DNA of 64,000 bases. Source: an uncultured Bacteroidales bacterium (lineage in GTDB: Bacteria; Bacteroidota; Bacteroidia; Bacteroidales; Bacteroidaceae). Position numbers and translations under genes: made by a program. Shown in pieces: positions 43,644 to 52,827 of this stretch (its first letter is position 1; each line of letters starts with the position of its first letter). The stretch spans positions 310,001 through 374,000 of the forward strand of contig CADCHQ010000001.1 in the NCBI GenBank assembly GCA_902801325.1. The letters run 5' to 3'. The notes under the pieces were generated by a model. The model was not told where the DNA came from. It saw nothing but the letters and a program-made list of their open reading frames with translations, and made no database searches.

Positions 43644-43775
43644 TTACGGTTGTGCGGGGACGGGCATGCTCCAATACAGGAACAATCCTACCATAAGCAT
43701 AACCATGATGGCTAAGGCGGCAATACCGAGGAGAAAGCCTCGATTGGCATTACGAATGTTACGACGGCGGTGCAT
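43644..43775 (-). CDS. 43-residue single-span membrane protein
   Basis: ATG at 43775, TAA at 43646-43644. The product starts with a basic stretch, MHRRRNIRNANRGF, followed by one hydrophobic helix of about 22 residues (LGIAALAIMVMLMVGLFLYW) and a short tail MPVPAQP. The positive-inside pattern and natural codon use support a real small inner-membrane protein. It lies 82 bp past the S41 protease in the same direction, with heptad repeats between. Function is unknown. Confidence 0.6.
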   Translation of the reverse strand: MHRRRNIRNANRGFLLGIAALAIMVMLMVGLFLYWSMPVPAQP

Positions 43776-43795
43776 TTCTTAAATTGAAGATTGAA

Positions 43796-43857
43796 GATTG
43801 AAAACTAACCCGTTAAACGATAAACATTAAACGTTAAACATTAAACGTTAAACTTTA
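43796..43857. repeat. Heptad repeats downstream of the S41 protease gene
   Basis: Seven-base units CGTTAAA/CGATAAA/CATTAAA repeated about six times up to the protease stop codon. They are the same class as 4151 and 4552. Confidence 0.7.
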
Positions 43858-45513
43858 TCAAGGCTTAAGTATTTTACGATAGCGTTCTTCGTCGCGGAGG
43901 AGTTCGACTGCTTGGTCAAAGACCTTATCGTTGCGAAGCAGGTGCTGAGTGCGACCTCGCTGATAGTAATAACGGCTGACGATTTCATCCTCGACATAAG
44001 GACGGATGAGGTCGCGTTGGCGCAGAAGTTCACCTTCGAGATCAGGACGCAGACGTGCTTCCAAACTGTCGAAAGCGGCTTCTGCCCCTTCATAGCACCC
44101 TTCAAGTCGTGCTGCCTCGCGCAGGACCTTCATCACCTCATCAGTACGACGATGGCTCTCGAACTTACTCTCTGCCATGTGTCTGACAAAGTTGTCATAA
44201 TCCTCATCGGAAAGGACAAATTCATCGGCAGGCGCAATGGTGGGATGTTCGTGGCGGTATTGGGTAACATAGGCCATCATCTCATCGCTCTGCATCGCGT
44301 CATAGACGAGTGACGAAAGACTGTCTTGCTGGCTTTCAACATCGGGTTTAATGCCGCCTCCGTCACGAACGGGACGCCCACCTCGTGTGTAAAAGACATT
44401 CGTGAGGGAGTCGGGAACAGTGCCAACACGCCCATCGGCAGTTAGGTGCCGATAGTCGTAGGCCTGAATGCAACGACCCGATGGAATGTAGTATCGCGAT
44501 ACGGTGAGTTTGAGATTACCGCGATCGGGAACCTCATGTATGGCTTGAACGAGTCCCTTGCCATAGGTGCGAGTGCCCATAATAACAGCACGGTCCATGT
44601 CTTGAAGGCTTCCGCTCAGAATCTCTGCGGCTGAGGCAGAACTGCCGTTGACGAGGACGACGATGGGCGTAATGGTATCGAGCGGTTCGCTTGTGGTAAA
44701 GTATTCACGGTTGGAGGAAGCCAGTTTGCCTTTGGTATATACAACTTTCTGGCCCTTTTGAACGAAGAGGTTCACGATATTGACTGCCTCATCGATGGCA
44801 CCCCCGGGATTGTCGCGAAGGTCAAGTACAAGTCGGTGCATACCTTGGGAACGCAGGTCGGTAAAGGCGTGACGCACAATCTGTGTGGAGCCTGTGGTGA
44901 AGTTGGCCAGGTATATGTACCCAATGCTGTCTGCAACCATACCGTAGTAAGGAATGGTAGGAGTTTGAATGGTCTTACGGGTTATGCGGAACGTGAGAGG
45001 GCTTGATTTGCCCATGCGCTTTACGCGTAACTGCAAGCTGGTTCCTGGCTCGCCGCGAAGCATAGTGCTGACTTCATCTGTAGGCTTTTTCAACACGTCC
45101 ACTTCATCGATGCTCAGGATGATGTCGCCTGCTTCCACGCCAGCCAACTGGGCAGGGCTGCCTTCATAAGGCTCGATTATCATGGCGCGTTCCTCTTTCT
45201 GATTGTAACGAATAATGCTACCAATGCCGGCATACTTACCAGTGGCCATCTGGCGCAATTCATCGTCATCTTCAGGATAATATTGTGTGAAGGGATCGAC
45301 ATGGGAAAGCATCGACTTAATGGCCCAATGTATGGTGGTATCGGCCGAGAGCGTGTCGACATAATAAAGGTCGAGTCGGCGATATATGTCATCGAATAGT
45401 TCCAGATGACGACTAATTTCGGCGTTATGACTCTCTGACTTCTGAGAGAAGACAGGTGAGAAGTGAGAGGCGAGGGGTGAGAGAATAAGTAAGGTAAGTA
45501 AGAAACGCTTCAC
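43858..45513 (-). CDS. C-terminal processing protease (S41 family)
   Basis: A 551-residue periplasmic protease: N-terminal signal peptide (MKRFLLTLLILSPLA...FSQ), helical region, PDZ domain near residues 85-170 (GIGSIIRYNQ...GVEAGDIILSIDEVDV), and S41 core with LVLDLRDNPGGAIDEAV. The catalytic Ser is in VNGSSASAAEILSG, and the Lys lies 25 residues later in RTYGKGLVQ. A C-terminal helical extension follows. It cleaves proteins near their C-termini in the envelope. The DNA for the signal-peptide end is a low-complexity CTCTCACTTCTCACC-type run, which may be another repeat taken into coding. Confidence 0.93.
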   Translation of the reverse strand: MKRFLLTLLILSPLASHFSPVFSQKSESHNAEISRHLELFDDIYRRLDLYYVDTLSADTTIHWAIKSMLSHVDPFTQYYPEDDDELRQMATGKYAGIGSIIRYNQKEERAMIIEPYEGSPAQLAGVEAGDIILSIDEVDVLKKPTDEVSTMLRGEPGTSLQLRVKRMGKSSPLTFRITRKTIQTPTIPYYGMVADSIGYIYLANFTTGSTQIVRHAFTDLRSQGMHRLVLDLRDNPGGAIDEAVNIVNLFVQKGQKVVYTKGKLASSNREYFTTSEPLDTITPIVVLVNGSSASAAEILSGSLQDMDRAVIMGTRTYGKGLVQAIHEVPDRGNLKLTVSRYYIPSGRCIQAYDYRHLTADGRVGTVPDSLTNVFYTRGGRPVRDGGGIKPDVESQQDSLSSLVYDAMQSDEMMAYVTQYRHEHPTIAPADEFVLSDEDYDNFVRHMAESKFESHRRTDEVMKVLREAARLEGCYEGAEAAFDSLEARLRPDLEGELLRQRDLIRPYVEDEIVSRYYYQRGRTQHLLRNDKVFDQAVELLRDEERYRKILKP

Positions 45514-45526
45514 GACAAATCTTGTT

Positions 45527-46516
45527 TTAGTTTTTACTTAGAATGGCTTTCGCCTCTTGTCGGATTCTATCCCAAACGGAGTCGGACAAGCGGGTGCCTA
45601 TAACTTGGATGATGTTTTGCGACAAGAGGGTTCCCATATGCAGGCAATTTTCGAGTGACGCACCGTGTGAATAGGCATAAAGGAAACCGCCGGCGAAGAA
45701 GTCGCCTGCTGCAGTCGTATCTACAACATCGACGCGTTGACCGGGTACGAAAGCTTCTATGCCGTCTTGCATGGCTGAGGCTCCACGCTTACCCAATTTC
45801 ACTACAGCTACCCGAGCCATCGAGGCTATCTCATGGAGCGCCTCTTCAGGTGCTTTTCCTTCGGTGAAAGCGGCACTTTCTTCCTCGTTGGCAAAGACAA
45901 TATCGATGTATTCCGTAACTAAATTGCGAAGCAACTCGAGATTATCAGTAACCACATTGTAACTGGCTAGGTCGATGCTTGTCTGCAATCCCAATTGCTT
46001 GGCAGTGCGACAGACTTTACGGATAAGGTCGTGATTCTGCACCAGATAGCCTTCGATGTGGATAATCTGGTACCCTTCGAATAGTTGAGGTGTGATATCG
46101 TCTGCCGACAATTGGGCGGCTACACCCAGATGGGTGGCAAAGGTTCGTTCGGCATCTGGTGTGATGAACGTATTGGCTACACCGCTCAAACCTTGACGCG
46201 TGATAAGGCGGGCATCGATGCCTGTTGCTTGGCAGTTGTCACAGAAGAAACATCCTGTTTCGTCATCGGACACACATCCAATGAACCCCGGATGGGCTCC
46301 CAAGTTGGCCAATGCAAGCATGGCATTGCCTGCACTACCTCCAGTGGCACGGGTTGGAGCGAGTTCCTTCATTCGCAAGGAAAGTTGCATTAGAGTTTTG
46401 TCATCGATAAGCTGCATCCCACCTTTGGGCAGTCCCAAGTCTGAGAGCTGGGAATCGCTGTCGAGGCGAACTAAAACATCGACCAAGGCATTGCCTATAC
46501 CAATAATTCTGTCCAT
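45527..46516 (-). CDS. PfkB-family carbohydrate/adenosine kinase
   Basis: A 329-residue ribokinase-fold kinase. GIGNALVDVLVRLD opens it, GGSAGNAMLALANLG is the first PfkB signature (substrate glycine pair), and VDTTAAGDFFAGGFLYAYSHG is the second with the catalytic Asp. It resembles the adenosine/sugar kinase group of Bacteroidetes; substrate is uncertain. It lies 13 bp before the S41 protease. Confidence 0.9.
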   Translation of the reverse strand: MDRIIGIGNALVDVLVRLDSDSQLSDLGLPKGGMQLIDDKTLMQLSLRMKELAPTRATGGSAGNAMLALANLGAHPGFIGCVSDDETGCFFCDNCQATGIDARLITRQGLSGVANTFITPDAERTFATHLGVAAQLSADDITPQLFEGYQIIHIEGYLVQNHDLIRKVCRTAKQLGLQTSIDLASYNVVTDNLELLRNLVTEYIDIVFANEEESAAFTEGKAPEEALHEIASMARVAVVKLGKRGASAMQDGIEAFVPGQRVDVVDTTAAGDFFAGGFLYAYSHGASLENCLHMGTLLSQNIIQVIGTRLSDSVWDRIRQEAKAILSKN

Positions 46517-46533
46517 AGAAACTTAATTTGCTG

Positions 46534-46541
46534 CAAAAATA
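46534..46541 (-). promoter_or_regulatory. Promoter -7 box of the kinase-protease pair
   Basis: Minus strand TATTTTTG at 46541-46534 fits TAnnTTTG and lies 18 bp before the ATG. No good -33 box is seen in the AT-rich stretch. Confidence 0.45.
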
Positions 46542-46606
46542 CAATATTTTTTCGCTTTCTCGTACATTTTTTATTCTTTAATTTTTTTAAATTTAATTTT
46601 TTGTTG

Positions 46607-46614
46607 TACCTTTG
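46607..46614 (+). promoter_or_regulatory. Promoter -7 box of the tRNA-Asn pair
   Basis: TACCTTTG at 46607-46614, 36 bp before the first tRNA, after a T-rich stretch. Confidence 0.65.
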
Positions 46615-46649
46615 CATTCGCATTTGCGAAAACTCTCTGTGGAGAGCCT

Positions 46650-46723
46650 GCTTCAGTAGCTCAGTTGGTTAGAGCACCTGACTGTTAATCAGGGGGTCGT
46701 TGGTTCAAGCCCATCCTGAAGCG
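46650..46723 (+). tRNA. tRNA-Asn (GTT), copy 1
   Basis: 74 nt. The acceptor stem GCTTCAG/CTGAAGC is perfect with discriminator G. The D arm is GCTC...GAGC, and the anticodon arm CCTGA-CTGTTAA-TCAGG gives anticodon GTT. The T loop is TTCAAGC; the T stem has one U-U mismatch. CCA is not encoded. Confidence 0.95.
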
Positions 46724-46751
46724 CGTAATAGTTTTAAGGGTTAATATAATT

Positions 46752-46825
46752 GCTTCAGTAGCTCAGTTGGTTAGAGCACCTGACTGTTAATCAGGGGGTC
46801 GTTGGTTCAAGCCCATCCTGAAGCG
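46752..46825 (+). tRNA. tRNA-Asn (GTT), copy 2
   Basis: Identical to copy 1, starting 102 bp later, and transcribed from the same promoter. A recent tandem duplication or gene-converted pair. Confidence 0.95.
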
Positions 46826-46830
46826 CAGAA

Positions 46831-46859
46831 AACCTTAGTCGTGAGACTGAGGTTTTTTG
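46831..46859 (+). terminator. Terminator of the tRNA-Asn operon
   Basis: AACCTTAGTC (46831-46840), GTGA loop, GACTGAGGTT, then six T. Ten base pairs with one G-U. Confidence 0.9.
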
Positions 46860-46900
46860 ATTTATATAGGGTTTACCTCTTTTATATTACGCGCACGCGT

Positions 46901-46940
46901 AAGAAAAATCGCCTGCCTCGGCAATCCGAAGCAGGCGATT
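46901..46940 (-). terminator. Terminator of the large secreted-protein gene
   Basis: Minus strand AATCGCCTGC (46940-46931) and GCAGGCGATT (46916-46907) form a 10-bp stem followed by TTTCTT. It lies 25 bp past the stop codon at 46965. Confidence 0.82.
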
Positions 46941-46964
46941 CGTTATTTATGACTTTTAGGTTTA

Positions 46965-47615
46965 TTACTTAATGAAAACCTTTTTGCCATTGACAATGTA
47001 AATACCACCCTTCATGGCTTCGCTTACACGACGGCCAGTGAGGTCGTAAATAACAGCATTCTCAAGGTTAGCATCAACGCCCTTGATACCAACACCACCA
47101 GGATGGAAGTATTCCTCCAGAGCAGCCAGTGCCTCGGTGGGATCGAAGTCTGCAGCCTCAACCATGTAGTAGAGGTTACCTGGGTCAGCTGTCATCCATG
47201 TGTTGATGACGTATCCGTAAGGATCGTTACCATTCGTGTTGAAACCATAGTTGGTTCCGTCAACTGTGAAGTAAGCGAGGAAGTACGGATCGGTCTTAGC
47301 CTCCAGGATGATAGCATCATCGGTTCCATGAGTAGGTTCGTCAGCCAAAGGACCACGAGCGCCTTCGGGCGATGCGGAGACATCAAACGTCATGAACTTG
47401 CCATCAGCAATGCTATAGAGGTAATAGTGATCCTCATAGTTGATGATAGCGAACTGACCAGCCTCTGCACCATTGAGTGAACCGTGAGCCGTCGAAGCTA
47501 CATAACCGTCCTTCGTGAGCAGAGCACCACGATCGCAACGGATGGTGTAAGCCTTCTCATTGCTCAGGTCGTCCAGTGAGTGAACAACACCCTCCTTGAA
47601 GGTACGCGTAGTCAT
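46965..47615 (-). CDS. C-terminal fragment of the broken secreted protein (3/3)
   Basis: 216 residues without signal peptide. LSNEKAYTIRCDRGALLT and YLYSIADGKFMTF form a ricin/lectin-like beta-trefoil piece also seen in fragment 1 (LSNNKCYIVYNKRAAW). It ends VIYDLTGRRVSEAMKGGIY and VNGKKVFIK, the type IX-like sorting tail shared with the protein at 1-2301. Its apparent ATG overlaps the preceding fragment in another frame, consistent with a frameshift and not with an independent gene. Confidence 0.7.
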   Translation of the reverse strand: MTTRTFKEGVVHSLDDLSNEKAYTIRCDRGALLTKDGYVASTAHGSLNGAEAGQFAIINYEDHYYLYSIADGKFMTFDVSASPEGARGPLADEPTHGTDDAIILEAKTDPYFLAYFTVDGTNYGFNTNGNDPYGYVINTWMTADPGNLYYMVEAADFDPTEALAALEEYFHPGGVGIKGVDANLENAVIYDLTGRRVSEAMKGGIYIVNGKKVFIK

Positions 47616-49809
47616 AAGCGAAGCTTGAAGTCATCTCTTCAGGAACATTAACTTCACTGTTAGCATCCTGCTTCTTGGTTACGGTGCTGATAGCGTCTGT
47701 ACCATCGGCGTCATAGAGAGCATAAGTAACATTGATAGTTGTTACGGGGCCTTCCAACTGCCATACAAAGGTCTTGTCATAACTGTACTGAGGAACAACA
47801 GCATCCTCGACAGCCCATGTCCAGTATGTTCTGCCTGCGTCGTTCCAACTGCTTGTGCCGTCGGTTACGTTGCAAGAACGGATAGCATACTTGCCATCTG
47901 TCAGGAAGAGTACCTGAGCTTCCCAGTCATTGCGATCGCCATTTGTGGTAGCAAAGGCACCAGGTGTCAGATTGGCAACGTTGTTGCTCAGAGGAGGATT
48001 GGTGAATCTCTTTGAGCCACTGTCAATCTTCCAACCATATTGCTTGTATGCGCCACCAGTTACTTTCTTGAAGGTAAAGATACCACCTTCGTCAACAGAG
48101 TCAGATAGTTTACCTGCTACGGTTACGTAGTACTTCTGGCCGTCAACCTCGGTGAAGATGCGATAGTCCTTACCGTCTTCAATAGCAGCAATAGCACGAT
48201 CGTAAGCAGCATCTTCCTCTGTGGTAGCCTTGAAGTTGACATTCTTGAAGCTGAGCCAGCTGATGTTGTTATCCTCAGCAACGTTCAGGTTAATCTTCAA
48301 GATGCCGTCCTCGGCAACATTACCATAAGCCTTGAACTCAGCCAGATAGAACTGGGTTGTGCCAACTTGCTTACCAGCAGCAACGTCTTCTGCTCCTTCG
48401 CCGTTCACATCGAGGGTAATGCCGTATGCAGGAGCAGTGTAGCCATTCTTTGCACGAACACGTGCCCAAACGCTTACTTCATAGTATCCGGGTTCAATGT
48501 CGGTCATGGTTGCGGTCAGAGTTGCTTTGCCTAACGATTGGTCATCGCCAGTCCAGTACTCGAAGAACGGAACCTTGAAGTTAGAACCGTCGCTTTCGCC
48601 TTCAATTGACCATGTGTTGATGTACAGAGAAGTGGTAAAGTCCTTAGCCTGAACTTCGTTGATAGTCCAAGCGGAGAGCAACAGGTCGTCGGCAACCTTT
48701 GTAGCATCGTGATGCCAGCCAGTTACTACCAGAGGATTCTCAAATGCACTAGCCTCGGCTCTTGTCAAGGTGCCGTCAGTGTACTTGCCCTCTGCCTCAG
48801 CAATGTAAGCCTCGTAAGCGGCCTTAGCTTCAGCAGTGTAAACATTGGTAGAAGCTAATAGAGTCTTGGCAGCAGCTAACTTCGGAGCAATTTCTACGCA
48901 AATATCACCCGTCTCGATAGCAGCCTTCAAAGTCTCAATAGCAGCTTTCAGAGCCTCTTCGGTATTCTCAACTTCGGCGGTCTCCGTCAGTGCATTCTCC
49001 AGAACGCCAGCTGCGATTTCTGTTACATATTCGTTAGCCTTCAGTTCCTCTGCCTTAGCGCGGAGTTCGTTAACCTGTGCAATCAGAGCGGCGAACTTGA
49101 CGTTGTTGATGTCGGCGTCAGCACCATAGTACTTAACCTGGAAGTTATCCCAGATACACCACAGGTTCGTGTTACCTTCAAGCTTAGCGCCAATGTTCAG
49201 CGTGCCGTCGGTAACTTGAACATAGATAGGTTCGATGGTGTACAGACCGTTGGTGAAGGAGTTGGAAGCGTCGGTCATCGAGTTTTCAGAACCGGTCTTC
49301 AAGGGGAATGTCTTTGTTTCCTCGTTTGCGAAGAATACGGGCAGGTTCTCATTGTCATCACCGTCCTGACGATAGAAGCCCTGAGCGGTAATTGCATAAA
49401 CTCCGTTAGGTGCCTCTACGCTCTGGCTTACTGTAAATACAGAGTGGAAGGACTCGGCATTGTTGTTGGTGTTGTTACCACCAGAGAGGTTCTTGTTGGT
49501 GTCTTCGGTAGCGTTGGCCAGAGCAGCCTTAGCCTCCTCGAGGGTAACGATAGTCCACTGTGCGTTGGGATCGTCGGCATTGGTCAGACCCTTGCCAAGA
49601 ACTGTGCTATTGCCATCATAGCCATAGAATCCACCGTCGGCGGCATTGGCAATGGTGAAGTTGCCATTAGCCAACTTGGAGATTGCGAGAGCAATGGGTG
49701 AGCCATTGTCCATGTAGTCGCCATTGAAGTAGTACTGTGTACCACCATTGTTAACCTGAGACTCCAGCTTATACTGGCCTTCGGGCATGTCGGTGGGATC
49801 GAACTTCAC
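47557..49809 (-). CDS. Middle fragment of the broken secreted protein (2/3)
   Basis: About 750 residues. The frame is open upstream of the first ATG (continuing back to about 49869), so the ATG at 49809 is not a real start. It contains a beta domain with QYYFNGDYMDNGSPIALAIS, a helical FIVAR-like region (AEELKANEYVTEIAAGVLENAL), a carbohydrate-binding-like beta domain and a ricin-like piece. The last about 12 residues (GGCCSLTGRPEQ) are out of frame relative to the next fragment. Confidence 0.65.
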   Translation of the reverse strand: MKFDPTDMPEGQYKLESQVNNGGTQYYFNGDYMDNGSPIALAISKLANGNFTIANAADGGFYGYDGNSTVLGKGLTNADDPNAQWTIVTLEEAKAALANATEDTNKNLSGGNNTNNNAESFHSVFTVSQSVEAPNGVYAITAQGFYRQDGDDNENLPVFFANEETKTFPLKTGSENSMTDASNSFTNGLYTIEPIYVQVTDGTLNIGAKLEGNTNLWCIWDNFQVKYYGADADINNVKFAALIAQVNELRAKAEELKANEYVTEIAAGVLENALTETAEVENTEEALKAAIETLKAAIETGDICVEIAPKLAAAKTLLASTNVYTAEAKAAYEAYIAEAEGKYTDGTLTRAEASAFENPLVVTGWHHDATKVADDLLLSAWTINEVQAKDFTTSLYINTWSIEGESDGSNFKVPFFEYWTGDDQSLGKATLTATMTDIEPGYYEVSVWARVRAKNGYTAPAYGITLDVNGEGAEDVAAGKQVGTTQFYLAEFKAYGNVAEDGILKINLNVAEDNNISWLSFKNVNFKATTEEDAAYDRAIAAIEDGKDYRIFTEVDGQKYYVTVAGKLSDSVDEGGIFTFKKVTGGAYKQYGWKIDSGSKRFTNPPLSNNVANLTPGAFATTNGDRNDWEAQVLFLTDGKYAIRSCNVTDGTSSWNDAGRTYWTWAVEDAVVPQYSYDKTFVWQLEGPVTTINVTYALYDADGTDAISTVTKKQDANSEVNVPEEMTSSFAYDYAYLQGGCCSLTGRPEQ

Positions 49810-49826
49810 GAACTCGGGATTAGCAA

Positions 49827-52718
49827 TCAGAGAAGCACGTGTGCCCCAGTCGTTGCCAGCACCCCAGTAGTGGTATATTCAAATACAGCAGGTTCGGGAG
49901 CGGGTTCAGCCTCAGTCAGGTAAACCACAAACTTCGTGATTTGTGCACGACCTTCGCTGATGACAAATGTGGTAGTCTGAGCATCCAAACCACTAACTTC
50001 GTTGGGTACATTAACCTCAAATGCCTGGCCTTCGCCACCTTCGGGAGTCAATACGCTGCTTCCGTCGGGGGTGTTGCTTGCCGTCAGGGCATAGCCCGTG
50101 ATGTGATAGCCTTCAGAAGCTGTCAGCGTGTAGGTTACGCCGGCAGGGCCGAAATGCATGCCATTGGCAACATTGATGCCGCTGGTGGCTGTAAGTGTTA
50201 GACCAGGATTCTCCTGGGTTGATGTCCAAGTTGCAGCCCAACCGCTCTCGGTGAGAGGATCACCGGCAGCGTTGTAGTATGTGCCATGCTCCTTGTCCAC
50301 CAGGATTTCAATGGCCACTGTACCAGCCTGAGCTGCAGCAAATGTCTCTTCGGCAGCCTTCAGGGTTTCGAGAGCAGCAGTCATTTCCTCATCGGTCTTG
50401 CCTAGTTGCTCCTTAGCAGCAGCGATAGCAGCCTGGAACTCTTCCTTGCCGTCTTCCTTCTCGGCAGCAGCAAGTTGCTCTTCGGCGGTTGCTATCTCAG
50501 CCTCGAGAGCTACATAAGCCTCAGAGTGCTCAGCCTCAACCTTAGCGATGGTCCAGTATGCCTTGTCGCCAGACTTAGCAACGGACTTGTCGGTGTAGCA
50601 AGCCGAACCGTCTGTCTCACCGTCAGTAGCAATCATACCTTTGACTTCGTCAAGTGTGTAATAAATGACACCGTCAATATCAACGGGAGTGGGGTTGATA
50701 ATCATCTTCTTCTCTGCGTTGGCAGACATGGTCCAGTTGTTTGTTCCGGCAAAGCCTACGGCACCTTCCTCATTAATGAGATAGTAGCCACCTTCGCCAG
50801 CCTCAAACGTGAAGGCCTGAGCTGTCTCAGAGATCATAACCTTGTCGTTAGCAGCATCCAAAGCCAGATACAGTCCACTAGACTTCTGCTGGAATGTGTA
50901 AGTAGCATCGGCTTCAGGTCCAACCTTTGCATCGGCATAAGCCTCAACGGCAGTAGCCAAAGCAGCCTTAGCCTCCTCCAGTTCCTCAGCAGTAGCCTCA
51001 GTATTGTCGGCAACAGCCTGAGCGGCAGCAACAGCAGCAGCGAAGGTGTCGTATTCGGCTTCAGGAATCAAGAACAAGCCTTCACCTATGCCAGCCTTTG
51101 CCTCAACAACCTTATCGGCCTCAGCCAAAGCGGCCTTAAGCTCGGCGCGTACTACCTCTGCATTGGTGGTAGTCTCAATCTTGACACAGTCGATGAACAG
51201 ATGAGGAGCTGAGCCTGAACCTGCATTGTTTTGAATTCCGAGAGATAACACACCTGCTGTAGGCTCTATAAGGGAGAAGGTAATAACCTCGTTGTACCAT
51301 TCACCTACAGGATACTGTAAGGTCTTAGCTAAATACTTAGTGCCATCTGCAGCAATAAAGCCCATCAAATTCTGGGTGAGCGTGTTCGTGCCAGCTGTGT
51401 TCATTACAGGAATAGTGAGCACATAGTTGCCAGCAGGAAGAATCACCTTTTGAGTATATTGTACGATAGCGTTGTCGCCGCCCCATACACTAATCATACC
51501 CAAGGCATTCTTTCCCTCGGAGTTTTCAGGTCCAGCAGCAGGAGCCTTGTAGTCGGTACCGCCTATCCAAGCTGAACTGCCATAGGCAAGCACGCCTGCA
51601 GCCTTTTGGTCGAGAGCACCACGATCGGAACCTTCATAAACATTGTCGGTAACATTTAGCACACTCCATCCTTCAACAGGTTGTGCACCAAAATAGGTCG
51701 TGCTGTTCTTCGCCATGTCTTTTGCATAGGTGCAGATACCATTGTCTATAGGAGTACTTTCCTCGAAATCGAGGTTCTTTGGCTCTGCGGTAGAAGGATC
51801 GAGAACAGCCAAGGCCTCGAAGGGATCGAAATCTGCGGCCTCAATGATGGCGTTGGCGTTACCGTCGTCAACAGTTGTCCAACTATCAATCAACATTTGT
51901 TTAGAACCATTAACGTTGACGTTGTGAGAGTCATCAAACTTAAAGAACCAAGGATAGTCAGCCACACCTGATTCAACAATCTGTACGGGGTCGGGATCGC
52001 CCAAAGTGTTGTCCTTGGTCAGGAAAGCCTTGGCGTTGACGCTGTAGATGTAGTAGTTGTCTTCGAATGTGATGATTGCAAAGCGCTGACTAACAGCTTC
52101 ACGGTCAAGGTTTGCACCATTACCTTTAGTGGCTCCATCGGCAACGTTCCATGCGGCACGTTTGTTGTAAACGATGTAGCACTTGTTGTTCGAGAGATCG
52201 GCAAGGTCTGTTACGTAAACGGGAGGAACATAGTTCTCGTCTACTGCTACTGTAATAACAAACTCCGACAAGGATACTTCCTTGTTGGGACCTGCCAATG
52301 TGAAAGAGGCAGTGGCTTTGTCATTACCAGTTACTTCAACCGATACGCCAGGTCCTTCGATAGTGATAGGATCTTGGCCGGAAGGTGTAATTGTAACACC
52401 TGCTTCAGTTGCTTCAGAGGCCCAAAAACTATAGCCTTTGACCAAATAGCCTGCAGGGGCTTCAATTGTGAATACCGCCGACTGAGATGAACCGGAAGCA
52501 ATGCCTCCGGTGGCAGCATTCATGTTGTTAACACCAACGCTGAATGTCACCTGTGGCTCAGTTGTAGATACCCACTTACTGCACCAACCGCTCGTCATGG
52601 CACTACCGCTGCGGTAGAACGTTCCCGTCGCCACATCGTAAGTAACCGTGATGTCTTCAGCCTTGATACCCACTGCTGTCATCAACAGAGAGCACAAGAG
52701 AAATAAAAACTTTTTCAT
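49827..52718 (-). CDS. N-terminal fragment of the broken secreted protein (1/3)
   Basis: 963 residues. A clean signal peptide (MKKFLFLLCSLLMTAVGIKA) is followed by a beta domain, a ricin-like region, a CBM-like jelly roll (near 330-520) and Ala/Glu-rich FIVAR-like helical repeats (near 530-620 and 755-830). A second copy of the first beta domain follows (HGTYYNAAGDPLTESGWAA, like GTFYRSGSAMTSGW). The last about 13 residues (TTGVLATTGAHVLL) look out of frame. A surface adhesin or glycan-binding protein is likely. Confidence 0.72.
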   Translation of the reverse strand: MKKFLFLLCSLLMTAVGIKAEDITVTYDVATGTFYRSGSAMTSGWCSKWVSTTEPQVTFSVGVNNMNAATGGIASGSSQSAVFTIEAPAGYLVKGYSFWASEATEAGVTITPSGQDPITIEGPGVSVEVTGNDKATASFTLAGPNKEVSLSEFVITVAVDENYVPPVYVTDLADLSNNKCYIVYNKRAAWNVADGATKGNGANLDREAVSQRFAIITFEDNYYIYSVNAKAFLTKDNTLGDPDPVQIVESGVADYPWFFKFDDSHNVNVNGSKQMLIDSWTTVDDGNANAIIEAADFDPFEALAVLDPSTAEPKNLDFEESTPIDNGICTYAKDMAKNSTTYFGAQPVEGWSVLNVTDNVYEGSDRGALDQKAAGVLAYGSSAWIGGTDYKAPAAGPENSEGKNALGMISVWGGDNAIVQYTQKVILPAGNYVLTIPVMNTAGTNTLTQNLMGFIAADGTKYLAKTLQYPVGEWYNEVITFSLIEPTAGVLSLGIQNNAGSGSAPHLFIDCVKIETTTNAEVVRAELKAALAEADKVVEAKAGIGEGLFLIPEAEYDTFAAAVAAAQAVADNTEATAEELEEAKAALATAVEAYADAKVGPEADATYTFQQKSSGLYLALDAANDKVMISETAQAFTFEAGEGGYYLINEEGAVGFAGTNNWTMSANAEKKMIINPTPVDIDGVIYYTLDEVKGMIATDGETDGSACYTDKSVAKSGDKAYWTIAKVEAEHSEAYVALEAEIATAEEQLAAAEKEDGKEEFQAAIAAAKEQLGKTDEEMTAALETLKAAEETFAAAQAGTVAIEILVDKEHGTYYNAAGDPLTESGWAATWTSTQENPGLTLTATSGINVANGMHFGPAGVTYTLTASEGYHITGYALTASNTPDGSSVLTPEGGEGQAFEVNVPNEVSGLDAQTTTFVISEGRAQITKFVVYLTEAEPAPEPAVFEYTTTGVLATTGAHVLL

Positions 52719-52796
52719 GCGATTTTGATTTAGTTAATAATTAAGGTTAATTAAAAATTGGTTCGTTTTTAGCGTGTTATAAACACATAATCGGGA

Positions 52797-52827
52797 CAAA
52801 ATTAAGAAAAATTTCACATAAAGCAAG
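52797..52827 (-). promoter_or_regulatory. Promoter of the large secreted-protein gene
   Basis: Minus strand CTTG (52827-52824), 19-bp spacer, TAATTTTG (52804-52797); a leader of about 70 nt. Confidence 0.7.

Larger units (their letters stand above)
46965..52718 (-). pseudogene. Single large secreted protein gene broken by two frameshifts
   Basis: Three consecutive minus-strand frames (49827-52718, 47557-49809, 46965-47615) read as one protein of about 1,900 residues. Only the first has a signal peptide and only the last has the T9SS-like tail. At about 49860-49875 the frame must change to continue into YWGAGNDWGTRASLIANPEF. At about 47600-47615 it must change again to continue into FKEGVVHSLDDLSNEKAY. 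One promoter (52797-52827) and one terminator (46901-46940) bracket the whole. The shifts could be sequencing or assembly errors, real decay, or phase variation. Confidence 0.72.

Noticed and set aside
45420..45490. Low-complexity CTCTCACTTCTCACC-type DNA in the S41 signal peptide as a repeat insertion
   Set aside because: Possible, but the peptide still works as a signal-peptide end and only one copy is seen in the window, so it is noted only in the gene entry.
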